The notes under the pieces were generated by a model, which saw nothing but the letters and a program-made list of their open reading frames with translations, was not told the DNA's origin and did no database searches. A stretch of 64,000 nucleotides of DNA. Origin: a bacterium ADurb.Bin157. Lineage in GTDB: Bacteria; Muiribacteriota; Ozemobacteria; Ozemobacterales; Ozemobacteraceae. Both the position numbers and the translations under genes were made by a program. Below are positions 42,134 to 50,922 of this stretch, one piece after another. The first letter of the stretch is position 1; every line of letters starts with the position of its first letter. The DNA lies in assembly GCA_002070375.1 (NCBI GenBank), contig MWDD01000004.1:1-64000 (forward strand), read 5' to 3'.

Positions 42134-44247
42134 ATGTCACCGCCTTCCGGACCCAATACAACACCCAAATAGCTCTGGAATTTATCATTTATAGGGTCAA
42201 AAGCCGGATTATATATTAACATACCCGGACAAGGTGACATTTTGTTTGTTGCTATCCCGCCAAAGACTTCTAATTGTGCGCTTGATGGTTTGATTTCACC
42301 CTTATTGTCGTCAAGAGCTATTAAATAAGCTTCTGTTCTTGATTCTAATGTGATAGAGCCTTTTTCACTCATTAGCATCATCGGCGGATAATCTGATGTG
42401 GAAGGTTTTGGATTCCCACCAAAAGTCATAGAATTTTCTGTTATTACCGCACCGCCGCTTTGTATCGGCATATTATCAAGTTTGACAGGATTGTTTCCAG
42501 AAATTTTTATTACAGCGTTTTGCAGGTTATATTTGCCGTTTTTGCAAAAGGCATTTTTGAAATCTTCGACAGGATTCTGAGAATTAGAAGAACTAATCAA
42601 ATATGTTATTCTGTTTGACATTCCCAATGTCGGATCTAAAGTAACCTCACCTAGTTTTGATATCGGCGGCATTTCGTCCGGTGTGCTTTTTGAGGTGTTT
42701 TTTATTGGCAGTAAAAAATTGTCGTCGCCGCATTCAGGAACATCTTTGTAAAATGTTTGGCGAGGAGGAGTGTCAATTACCCTGTCTGTGGCATATTGCG
42801 CAATAGAAGCATAAACGTCTCTGTAAGTGGTATTCATGTTCATGCGGCTCATAATTTTCTTATATGCTAAATCGGTCGAAGTGCTGTCGTAGCTCATTTG
42901 AGAAAAGAATTCCCGAAAATCCGTAAGATCGTCTTCATTAGAAAATAGTGTGGTTGTCGGTGATTTAATAAATAATTCATCTTCAATTTTATCTTCTGAT
43001 TGTTTGTCAGAAAAATCATATTCGCTAAATTGTTTTATGGCGCCTATTACTTCGTCGGGAGGAGTGCCTTTATTAGCAACTAAGTAAGAAATTTCCATAA
43101 ATCTGTCAAAAACATTTCCTACTACTCTTGTGATAGAGGGAGCTCTGTTTTGTTTGTTGAAACCCGCACGGTAAGATTCGTTATAGAATTGAGAAGTAAA
43201 ATTTGCATCTCCGAATAAATGCAACCAAGTGCTGTAATAATGTTCGGTCTTATTGAACAGGCTGTTGCTGTTTAATACTTTGCTCCAAGTTCCGTCATTC
43301 TTTGTGTATGTAGCAAAACCCCATCGGGCTGACCTTATGTGAATGTCTGCTGATGTGCCGATGCTGACAAAACCATTATCATTGTTATATTTGTTGTCTA
43401 AACTTACAGGAATAGCCTTCGGGTCTCCGCTGCCGGGAATATAAGAGTGATAATGCTGCCCAAAGGGAGTGTCTCCCGCTGCTCGGTTCAAATAGTGTTT
43501 TCCGTTTCCTAAATAGATCCAGCCGCGCATTTTCCAGATGTCCGGTGTTTTGTTGTCAAATATTCCGGAACCGTTGTCAACTATCAACGGTGCCATACCA
43601 AGTACATCTTTGCCTTTTTGTGTTCCGTCTTCTACTTGAACTTTGTTTAAACCGTATTCATTGCCGTTAGTCGGATTTTTAAGATAAAGAGTAAACTTTG
43701 TCAGGCCCAAAGGGAAGGGGAGTGCAACTCTATAAGGCCTTGATTCTTTCCAAAGTTCACGGTTTTTATCAATTTTCGCCTCAAGAGTTATTGTGAGCCT
43801 GCCGGCTTTTTCTGAATTTAGATATATTTCATTGCCCTTCTGGTATTTGCTGAGTGGCTCTGATTCTGGAAACTCAATGGTTGCGTTAATTGTTTGTGAT
43901 AAATTAGATGGACCGCAAATGCTTAAATAAACATCCTGGTATTTTATTTCATCGAGGTAACTTTTAAATACCGAAGCATCATTTTCTATGAAAGCTCTTT
44001 TGATTTTATTATTTGTAATTGTTTCGTTTAAATCTTTTTGAATCTTTGCAAAAATGTATCTGCTGGTCGCTTGAGCGGCTTTTAATGCTCGTGTGTGATT
44101 GAGCATGTTTCTGCTTTCATTTGATTTGCCTTGAACTAAAAGATTATACGAAAAAATCAAAATGGTCAGCATTACAATTGCCCCCAAAGCAACAAATATT
44201 GCAAACCCTGATTTTGATGAAGATAACAAAAATTTGCTATTATTCAT
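42130..44247 (-). CDS. Large GspK/PilX-like pilin-related protein
   Basis: The 705-residue product has a leader-like N-terminus SKSGFAIFVALGAIVMLTILIFSYNLL, which resembles the hydrophobic helix of GspK or PilX proteins that tip pseudopili; Glu at +5 is missing, as is usual in GspK. The long exported part is more than twice the size of GspK and has no recognised domain. It contains HYHSYIPGSGD and many aromatic residues, probably beta-rich. The ATG overlaps the TAXI gene stop region by 8 bp and its end overlaps the next pseudopilin by 4 bp. Confidence 0.65.
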   Translation of the reverse strand: MNNSKFLLSSSKSGFAIFVALGAIVMLTILIFSYNLLVQGKSNESRNMLNHTRALKAAQATSRYIFAKIQKDLNETITNNKIKRAFIENDASVFKSYLDEIKYQDVYLSICGPSNLSQTINATIEFPESEPLSKYQKGNEIYLNSEKAGRLTITLEAKIDKNRELWKESRPYRVALPFPLGLTKFTLYLKNPTNGNEYGLNKVQVEDGTQKGKDVLGMAPLIVDNGSGIFDNKTPDIWKMRGWIYLGNGKHYLNRAAGDTPFGQHYHSYIPGSGDPKAIPVSLDNKYNNDNGFVSIGTSADIHIRSARWGFATYTKNDGTWSKVLNSNSLFNKTEHYYSTWLHLFGDANFTSQFYNESYRAGFNKQNRAPSITRVVGNVFDRFMEISYLVANKGTPPDEVIGAIKQFSEYDFSDKQSEDKIEDELFIKSPTTTLFSNEDDLTDFREFFSQMSYDSTSTDLAYKKIMSRMNMNTTYRDVYASIAQYATDRVIDTPPRQTFYKDVPECGDDNFLLPIKNTSKSTPDEMPPISKLGEVTLDPTLGMSNRITYLISSSNSQNPVEDFKNAFCKNGKYNLQNAVIKISGNNPVKLDNMPIQSGGAVITENSMTFGGNPKPSTSDYPPMMLMSEKGSITLESRTEAYLIALDDNKGEIKPSSAQLEVFGGIATNKMSPCPGMLIYNPAFDPINDKFQSYLGVVLGPEGGDI

Positions 44248-45310
44248 TTCTCTTGTTCCTATTATTTAATTCCTGACGACTTAATTCTAAAAAATCAATG
44301 GTACCTTCGTGTAATGGAATTTCTAGTTCTTTAAGTATTCTTTCCCCGTCAGCAATGTCTACGGGTAAAGTTTCAAGAGTCGAGTATCTTAGTTTCATTC
44401 TCATGCTCCCTTTAACCAAGAGGGAAGTCAGCATATTGACAGTCTCTGCGGGAGTGTCCGCTGATGCAACCAAAACATTTGGTATAGCGATGGTTTGCAC
44501 AGTTTCTTGTTGAGCGCCATAAGTCCTGGCCGGTATTATAAAAGACTTTGAAGTCGAAACTTGTTTTAAAATTTTATCAATTGCTTCATCGCTAAAACTG
44601 TAAAGAGCACAGTTGTTGAACAAAATTGCATCGGCAACAGTTGTGTTAGGCATTCCTGCTTGTATTACGGCAAAACCTATTCTGCCGGTTGAAAGCGATG
44701 GAATGACTTCATTGCTGTTTAAGGGAAAATTTGAGCGCGGGCTTTTGAGTGCTTTAAGAATTTCTTCGCTTGTTCGCAAAGTTGAAGAATGCTCTTGCCC
44801 GAGATAAGCTCTGAGTCTTCCGGGGAATAGATCCTTGTTTTCGTATTTCTCAGGAGTTTTTAATACGTGAATAATATCATACCAAAGAGGCCAAACTAAG
44901 CGGAGCTTAGAGTTTTTTGAATCTTTTAAATATGCTTCTTTGACAATGCGGCTTTCAGACATTCCAAGCAAAATATTGCCGGCCTCTAAAAGTTTTACGT
45001 TATCGATTGAGCCGTTCGTCTCTATAGCCTTAAAGACTGAATCTGTTTCGTTGATATTGGTGTTATTGTTAAAGTAATCCGCAAGTATTTTCCCTAGTGG
45101 GTAGTAGGTGCCAAGTTTGTTGCCTGTACCAATTAGATGGTATGAAGAAGAATAAAGCTGGGGGGGAATCGGTGCTTCCACTTCTAAGCGTTCTATTTTG
45201 GTCATTTGCTCATGTGCGGGCAAAAAGTAGAACAGCCCGGCTATTAAGCCGATAGCTACAAAGATTGGCAACATGAAATAAACTATGTTGGTTCTTTGTA
45301 ACTTTTCCAT
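44240..45310 (-). CDS. Membrane-anchored TAXI-type solute-binding protein
   Basis: The 356-residue protein has one N-terminal helix (about 10-30) and then the TAXI fold of TRAP transporters: LIGTGNKLGTYYPLGKILADYFN (split here only by loops), ETNGSIDNVKLLEAGNILLGMSES and the later hinge IPARTYGAQQETVQTIAIPNVLVAS. TAXI proteins normally bind a small acid for uptake by a fused DctQM permease. No permease gene is nearby, and there is no clear signal cleavage site, so the domain is tethered to the inner membrane. The gene overlaps the GspK-like gene by 8 bp. A sensing or assembly role with the pseudopilins is inference. Confidence 0.75.
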   Translation of the reverse strand: MEKLQRTNIVYFMLPIFVAIGLIAGLFYFLPAHEQMTKIERLEVEAPIPPQLYSSSYHLIGTGNKLGTYYPLGKILADYFNNNTNINETDSVFKAIETNGSIDNVKLLEAGNILLGMSESRIVKEAYLKDSKNSKLRLVWPLWYDIIHVLKTPEKYENKDLFPGRLRAYLGQEHSSTLRTSEEILKALKSPRSNFPLNSNEVIPSLSTGRIGFAVIQAGMPNTTVADAILFNNCALYSFSDEAIDKILKQVSTSKSFIIPARTYGAQQETVQTIAIPNVLVASADTPAETVNMLTSLLVKGSMRMKLRYSTLETLPVDIADGERILKELEIPLHEGTIDFLELSRQELNNRNKRNE

Positions 45311-45331
45311 ATTTTTTCTCCTAGATCATGT

Positions 45332-46075
45332 TTATCTCACTATTATACGATAATTATCAGGCATTTTAAAATCATATCGCCGTATAAACTGATTAAATTC
45401 TTCATCGTCTTCCGGAGTAACTATACCATCAATAACTGCTTCTTCATCACTTTTTTTGTTTGAGCTGGCGGTGGTTGCTGCAGGTAAATTCGGTATTACG
45501 GGTTCTTTATCTTTTTTCTTATTAATTGCAGAATCAATATCTTTTTTATTTGTTTTTTTTAACACAGTATCAGCTTTATTAATTAAAGAAGTTGAAGACT
45601 CTTCAGTTTTTAACTTTTGCCTTGAAATTTCTTTGCCGGTCGGAAAGCCTGAATCTGATTTATCTTCAAACTTTACTTTTGGCTTTGCTTTATCATTTTG
45701 CTGAACAAAATTAATGTTATATCGTTTAAGTTTTTTTGATGCTCTTTCAGAAGTGTTAACAGAAATTTCAGGAACACTGTTTTGTTGAAAAACACCGGTT
45801 TTTCTTGCTGTTCTATATCTTGACAATGCTTCTGAAAAAGCCTTACCGGGAACATATTTTTTTTCTTTTTTTATTTCGGTGACAGTTAATGTTGGTTCTT
45901 GGGTCTTTTCAACTATTGTAGCTTCGCCGGTCTTAAGATCTGAATTGTTATTTTGTTCTTTATTATATTTGTTTTTAAACCTTTGAAGAATAGAAAGAGC
46001 TTCATCTGAAAGTGCATAGACGTCAGTGGCTACAAAAAGTGATAATATAATCAGTATGACTGATGAAAATTTCAT
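45332..46075 (-). CDS. Secreted lysine-rich protein of unknown function
   Basis: ATG 46075 with GGGAGA 6 nt upstream gives 247 residues; the longer reading starts inside the cyclase gene and is unlikely. A signal peptide (VILIILSLFVATDVYA) is followed by SDEALSILQRFKNKYNKE and a long, probably disordered, Lys/Ser/Thr/Asp-rich region. A conserved-looking end, DDEEFNQFIRRYDFKMPDNYRIIV, may be a small folded or binding motif. It lies between the adenylate cyclase and the TAXI gene in the same unit. Confidence 0.65.
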   Translation of the reverse strand: MKFSSVILIILSLFVATDVYALSDEALSILQRFKNKYNKEQNNNSDLKTGEATIVEKTQEPTLTVTEIKKEKKYVPGKAFSEALSRYRTARKTGVFQQNSVPEISVNTSERASKKLKRYNINFVQQNDKAKPKVKFEDKSDSGFPTGKEISRQKLKTEESSTSLINKADTVLKKTNKKDIDSAINKKKDKEPVIPNLPAATTASSNKKSDEEAVIDGIVTPEDDEEFNQFIRRYDFKMPDNYRIIVR

Positions 46076-46157
46076 GCGTGTCTCCCAATAAAGTGCAATA
46101 GCATGTATTGTACACGTTATGATTAAAATGAGCAATATTTTTAAATTGTCTGCCGCA

Positions 46158-48233
46158 CTAAAATATTGGCATGCCGCATTTTGTGCAGAACTTTTCTTGA
46201 GCTTCATTTTCTGTTCCGCATTTTTGGCATTTAATTGGTTTTATCTTATCAATTTTTATGTTTTGAACCATATCTTCTTTACTTAATCCGGGGGGAATAT
46301 ATACTTCTTTGGGCTCTTTTACTTCTGCTTTTGGGTGTACAAAAGATTTTGGTGCGTGTATTTCACTTAAAGAGAGCATTTCGCCAAAATCAATTTCGGG
46401 GTTTACTCCGATAACCTGAAAAATCTCAATAGGCATTGATTTGCCCTTTACCATTATTGACTCTCTTTCTTCAATGATAAAGTAGTCTTTTACCCTTTCA
46501 TAGGTCGATCTGGTAATGAATAACTCCATGCCCTTAGCATTAGCCATAACCCTTGCGGCTAAGTTTACGTTATCACCAATAACTGTGTATGAAAGCTGCT
46601 TTTCACTTCCCATGTAGCCGGCTGTGACTATACCTGTATTAATGCCTATTCCTATTTGAATTATCGGTTTATTTTCTTGTTTCCAAATTTCTTGAAGCTC
46701 ATACAGAGCTTCAAGCATGCGTATTCCGCATAAAACAGCTCTTATCGGGTCGTCTTCTCGAGAAACCGGCGCTCCGAACAATGCCATTAATTCATCGCCG
46801 ACATATTTGTCGAGAGTTCCGCTCAGTTCCATTAATATGTCTGTCATTCTGGTGAAATAAACGTTTAATTGTTCGACTATGTCTGTCGGATCCATGTTTT
46901 CCGACATTTTCGTGAAACCTCTTATGTCAGAAAAAAATACAGTTACTTCACACTTGTCGCCGCCTAACTTTAAAGCTGTCGGATCTGACATAATCATTTC
47001 TGCTACGCTCGGTGAAACAATTCTGGTTAAGCTTGATTTTAACTCTTCATTTGCTTTAAGCTGATCCTCGCTTAGCTTTTTTGCAGAAACTAAATCATCC
47101 ATGGTTGCCGAATACAGTTTTGCATTTTTCATGACTAAACCCGCTACTTCGGCGCATGTGGTTAAAAGATTCTGATCATCGCGGGTGTAATCGGGATTTT
47201 CCATTTCCTCAACGTTCAATATTGCAAAAAGCTTTTGGTCAAAGTAAATAGGAGCGGCTAATATGGTTTTAATCGTTCCTTGTTCGATCAAACCTTTGGT
47301 TTTGGGATCCATCTCACATTCTTTGATACCCAGAGCACCGGCTCCTCCGGTAATATCGTTAATCTTTGTTGATAAAAGATGGGTTATCATACTTTTTTCT
47401 TCATATGGAATTTCAATTTTCTTAAATTCTTCCGCATCCATGCCTGTAGCCTGAACAATTCTAAATTTACCCTCTTTTTCGTCATTTAATAAAAGTTGAA
47501 CTCTGGGCGCATCCAAACCTTTTGAAACTGTTTTTATAACGTTGTCAAATATTTGGTCTCTGTCTAGGCTTTTTGTCAGACCTTTGATTCTGATCATTGT
47601 TGTGGTAAGCTTGGTAGATTTTTTGCTGAATTCTTCTCTGATCTGTCTAATTTCTCGCTCTGCTCTTTCTTCTACTGTCTCAGTCGGATCAATAGTTTTT
47701 TTATTGGCTTCTGCGGTTTCCGGGGCTTTGTTTAGCGGTTTGTCCAACTTATCTTTTAAAGACGCAACAGGAGAGTTTACTTCTTCTTTCTTTTGCCTGT
47801 CTTCACGATATTTTGCCGCAGCAAGAGGGTCAACTCTTGTTTTTAACTGTTTGGGATTTCCTGCCTCGCCTCTTATTTTGTCGTATCTTAAAAAGATATA
47901 AATAAGGAAAAATGCCGAAACAAAGGCAAGAGCAGCGTAGGTTTCCCACCAATCTTCTATCGGAAACACTTTTGGCTTAAATTTTATTGCGAAAGTTATA
48001 CCTATTAGAGCGAAAGGCAATAAAAATGAGAATATTGCAAGAGCAAGCTTTTCACCTAAAAATCCAATTATTCCTACCAGAGCAAATATATAATAATAAG
48101 AATATATAAAATTTAAGGTTCTTGGCGCCTTATTGGTAAAAACCATGTATGCTGCATAAAGAACAAATATACTCGCAACTAGAATCAAAAGATCAAAAAT
48201 TCTGTTTTTGATGGTTTTGGGAGCTTCAGACAT
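46158..48233 (-). CDS. Class III adenylate cyclase with GAF and zinc-ribbon domains
   Basis: The 691-residue protein has about four membrane helices in residues 13-115, a charged linker, a GAF domain (about 228-370) and a cyclase homology domain (about 425-600). The two metal Asp residues are in FFSDIRGFT and KYVGDELMALFG. The adenine-selecting Lys is in LDKYVGD, and TVIGDNVNLAAR carries the Asp, Asn and Arg of the active site. The predicted product is therefore cAMP. A CxxC-x14-CxxC zinc ribbon (CQKCGTENEAQEKFCTKCGM) closes the protein. A ligand of the GAF domain would control it. It follows the TPR membrane protein by 17 nt. Confidence 0.92.
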   Translation of the reverse strand: MSEAPKTIKNRIFDLLILVASIFVLYAAYMVFTNKAPRTLNFIYSYYYIFALVGIIGFLGEKLALAIFSFLLPFALIGITFAIKFKPKVFPIEDWWETYAALAFVSAFFLIYIFLRYDKIRGEAGNPKQLKTRVDPLAAAKYREDRQKKEEVNSPVASLKDKLDKPLNKAPETAEANKKTIDPTETVEERAEREIRQIREEFSKKSTKLTTTMIRIKGLTKSLDRDQIFDNVIKTVSKGLDAPRVQLLLNDEKEGKFRIVQATGMDAEEFKKIEIPYEEKSMITHLLSTKINDITGGAGALGIKECEMDPKTKGLIEQGTIKTILAAPIYFDQKLFAILNVEEMENPDYTRDDQNLLTTCAEVAGLVMKNAKLYSATMDDLVSAKKLSEDQLKANEELKSSLTRIVSPSVAEMIMSDPTALKLGGDKCEVTVFFSDIRGFTKMSENMDPTDIVEQLNVYFTRMTDILMELSGTLDKYVGDELMALFGAPVSREDDPIRAVLCGIRMLEALYELQEIWKQENKPIIQIGIGINTGIVTAGYMGSEKQLSYTVIGDNVNLAARVMANAKGMELFITRSTYERVKDYFIIEERESIMVKGKSMPIEIFQVIGVNPEIDFGEMLSLSEIHAPKSFVHPKAEVKEPKEVYIPPGLSKEDMVQNIKIDKIKPIKCQKCGTENEAQEKFCTKCGMPIF

Positions 48234-48250
48234 GATGAGAACATGCTTTA

Positions 48251-50335
48251 TTAATGTATTTCATTGTCGGTTAATTCGGCAATGAGGAGGCCAGTGCTGT
48301 ATGTGCCGGGGGTCATTTTTGATAAAAGAGCTTCTGCCTCGGAGTGTTTGCCTGATTTGTTAAGCAAATGTCCATGCCACCCATAAATCTTGCTGCATCT
48401 ATCAACAATGCTCGTAGCTTCTGTTGCTAAAGCAAAAGCCCTCTTGTCATCGTTTTCAAATGCATGGAACATTGATAAAACAGTTTTGCAATAAGCCGTA
48501 GTAAGTGGTCCGCCTTTTATAGTGTTGGCTTTGGCAGCCCATTTTTGCATGGCTACTTTTGCGTTCATTTTATAATCTAATTCAGTGGTTTCAAGAAGTG
48601 ATTCCGCTTTCAATATGGGAAGTTTTGAAAAATTTATTGCCTTACCAAGGTCAATATGAGCTTGAACAAACTCTTTGTAATATCTGCCGCAGCACCCTAA
48701 AATTAACAAACAAATAGCTGTTTCATCATTTGTAAAACCTTTTACTCGATTATCCGGAAAAGATTTTATTATTTTAAGGGCGGTTGCGAAGTCTCCTTTT
48801 TTGGTTTTCAGAAGGGCTTGATAAAGCAAGCCGGATTCATAATGAGAAGTCTCGGCGAAGGCTTCTAAATACTCATTGATATTCTTATTGGCTGATTCAA
48901 AATCTTCAACATAAATCATTGCGAAAATTATGTTTTGCCACAAAATCGGAAAAGCGGCAGACCCATGATATTGAAGTATTTTTTTGCCTTTAATTATCAA
49001 TTCGTCGAATTTTTCTTCTATAAGCATATTAAAAGAGTTCGTCTGCAATATTCTGGCTTCGGTTAAGCTCACGGGAAAAGAATTGTCACCGGTAGTATTA
49101 AGCATTTCCCCGACAGAAGTTAGCCCAAGAATACTTGTTAACTTGAACATTATAAATTTTCCCATGGGTATTGATACAGAGGTGACTAAAGCAAAAAACG
49201 CTCCGAAGCTCATCAGACCGAAACGATATGTGGTTTCAATTCTGCCCTGAAAACTACAGATGAAAATCATGAAAAATAAACAGAAAAACCAAATGCCATA
49301 CAGTTCATGGGCCTGAGGCCTTTGTTTTTCGGGTAAGATTCTAAACATGGGAAAAATAGCAAATAGTGCTAAAGATATGAAATGGAGAGATAAAAGCAAC
49401 TTCGGGGCTATCCAAATATTATTGTTTGGCGAAAAAGTCGATTTTATTGCTTCCATAAACATGTGATTGAAGAAAAAATGCTGGGTGATTAGCATTATAG
49501 AAGACGCAACAATTGCAAAAGCTAAAATTTGCCAAAGCTTTCCGTTTGTAGATAGCCTCAAGATGATATAACCCAAACAACAGAAAAGCATAAACGAATA
49601 CACAAAATAAAAGGCTCCGTTTAATGCCAAGGGCATAAAGGTTATAAAATAAATGGGCTGAACCTGTAAAAAATAAGAAGTGAAAGCAGCTTCCGTTGAT
49701 GCTTTGTTCTTGTTCTTCATTACGTATTTGGCTAAGGCACCGGCACTTTTGTAAGCTCTTGATAGGTTGCCCGTGTTTAAGTCCAGAAGAAAAGATATCA
49801 AAAGAGCCTTTGAAGACATGTCACCTGAAAATGATTTATGATGCTGAAGTAATTCTTCTGATTTGCTTTTAAAGCCCAAAAGATGATTAAGCGCCGAATA
49901 AAGAATTTTTAACTCAATATTCTCGGGGTTAAATTTGAGCGAATTTTTTGTTGCTGAAGCCGCTTCTTCGGCTGAACCCTTTGAAATAGCTATTTGGGAG
50001 TAAACAAAATAGACTTCTGCTTTTTGAAAATCAGACAATAAATCAAGGTTAATTTCGTCCAAACGCCTTGAAGCCTGTGTGTACATGCCTATTTTAGTAA
50101 AGAGCGAAGCTAATTTCATTTTGGGTAAAACATTGTTGGGTACAAGCGAAGCGGCTTCTTCATAAAGAGAAAAAGCTTCGTCTAGGTTTCCGGCTAATTC
50201 TGCTTTATAAGCGTTGTCAAGATATAATTGAGCTCTTTTTTGGACAATGGGGGAGCAATCAGCCGCTCCTATGCTGCAAAATAAACCCAACAAAGTAATA
50301 ATGGCATAATAGCTCAATATTCTTTTTCTTACCAA
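48251..50335 (-). CDS. Membrane protein with N- and C-terminal TPR regions
   Basis: The TTG start with GGGAGA 8 nt upstream gives 694 residues. A signal-like helix and Cys/Ser segment are followed by TPR repeats (about 35-190; for example AYKAELAGNLDEAFSLYEEAASLVPN). Five to six membrane helices lie in about 220-400. A second helical-repeat region in about 420-680 contains SGKHSEAEALLSK. Both TPR ends may thus face different protein partners. No transport or enzyme motif is seen. It heads the cyclase/TAXI/pseudopilin cluster. Confidence 0.65.
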   Translation of the reverse strand: MVRKRILSYYAIITLLGLFCSIGAADCSPIVQKRAQLYLDNAYKAELAGNLDEAFSLYEEAASLVPNNVLPKMKLASLFTKIGMYTQASRRLDEINLDLLSDFQKAEVYFVYSQIAISKGSAEEAASATKNSLKFNPENIELKILYSALNHLLGFKSKSEELLQHHKSFSGDMSSKALLISFLLDLNTGNLSRAYKSAGALAKYVMKNKNKASTEAAFTSYFLQVQPIYFITFMPLALNGAFYFVYSFMLFCCLGYIILRLSTNGKLWQILAFAIVASSIMLITQHFFFNHMFMEAIKSTFSPNNNIWIAPKLLLSLHFISLALFAIFPMFRILPEKQRPQAHELYGIWFFCLFFMIFICSFQGRIETTYRFGLMSFGAFFALVTSVSIPMGKFIMFKLTSILGLTSVGEMLNTTGDNSFPVSLTEARILQTNSFNMLIEEKFDELIIKGKKILQYHGSAAFPILWQNIIFAMIYVEDFESANKNINEYLEAFAETSHYESGLLYQALLKTKKGDFATALKIIKSFPDNRVKGFTNDETAICLLILGCCGRYYKEFVQAHIDLGKAINFSKLPILKAESLLETTELDYKMNAKVAMQKWAAKANTIKGGPLTTAYCKTVLSMFHAFENDDKRAFALATEATSIVDRCSKIYGWHGHLLNKSGKHSEAEALLSKMTPGTYSTGLLIAELTDNEIH

Positions 50336-50384
50336 AACAATTCTCCCGTTTGTTACAAATAAGGCAAAATACCGAAATTAAAGA

Positions 50385-50534
50385 TTAATCTTGTAATCTG
50401 CTGATCTTTATGTCGACTAAGTCTCCTATTTCAATAGATTCTTCAAAATCGTCTTCATGTATGTTCAAAATATCACCATTTTCTAATAAACATTTAAAAT
50501 ATTCGCCGTTTTTTGAATCTATAACCGCTTTCAT
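50385..50534 (-). CDS. Small 49-residue SH3-barrel-like protein (DUF3006-like)
   Basis: AGGAGG lies 6 nt before ATG 50534. The 49 residues MKAVIDSKNGEYFKCLLE...IEIGDLVDIKISRLQD have the shape of DUF3006 proteins: a first strand MKAVID, a loop and strand carrying ENGD, and a G-D-x-V-D strand at the end. It would fold as a small beta-barrel. Function in the family is unknown. It lies between the 117-residue gene and the TPR membrane protein, on the same strand. Confidence 0.65.
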   Translation of the reverse strand: MKAVIDSKNGEYFKCLLENGDILNIHEDDFEESIEIGDLVDIKISRLQD

Positions 50535-50568
50535 GAGAGCCTCCTGGTAGTTAAATAACTAAACATTT

Positions 50569-50922
50569 TTATAAACCGACCTGAGATAAAAAACTTTCTA
50601 CAAAACTTTTTACTTCTCGTCCCGTTGTTGACTTACTGTTAGCTTCAAGAAAGGCGACACGATTTCCGCGTAGATCGCCTTCCTTGGTTTTATATACTTC
50701 GATTCTGAACACAAGATCATTTGAGTAGTTTTTATGGGGAAAGGTTTTGACAAGCAAACGAGATCCGTCTTGCATTAAGAGAGTCATCATCTCTTGAAGC
50801 GAGCCCTTTTGCATGAAAATTTCTATCCCCATGTCAGTTTTTTCTCTGAAAAGATAGGCTTGAGTTGTGTTGAAAATCAGTTCACCAACTTCGTTTAAAG
50901 TTAGATTATTTCCTTTGTCCAT
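50569..50922 (-). CDS. Hypothetical protein overlapping thrS
   Basis: The 117-residue product shares its first 22 nt with the 3' end of thrS, so it should be translated by coupling. It has no signal peptide, membrane helix or cysteines. The middle (DLVFRIEVYKTKEGDLRGNRVAFLEA) looks like a beta-meander. The fold recalls small single-domain cytoplasmic proteins, but I assign no family. It is likely real because codon use matches its neighbours and spacing to the next gene is short. Confidence 0.65.
   Translation of the reverse strand: MDKGNNLTLNEVGELIFNTTQAYLFREKTDMGIEIFMQKGSLQEMMTLLMQDGSRLLVKTFPHKNYSNDLVFRIEVYKTKEGDLRGNRVAFLEANSKSTTGREVKSFVESFLSQVGL

Noticed and set aside
45332-46207. Longer 291-codon form of the Lys-rich protein starting within the cyclase gene
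   Set aside because: Its first 44 codons overlap the cyclase 3' end and lack a ribosome site; the internal ATG has GGGAGA and starts a proper signal peptide.
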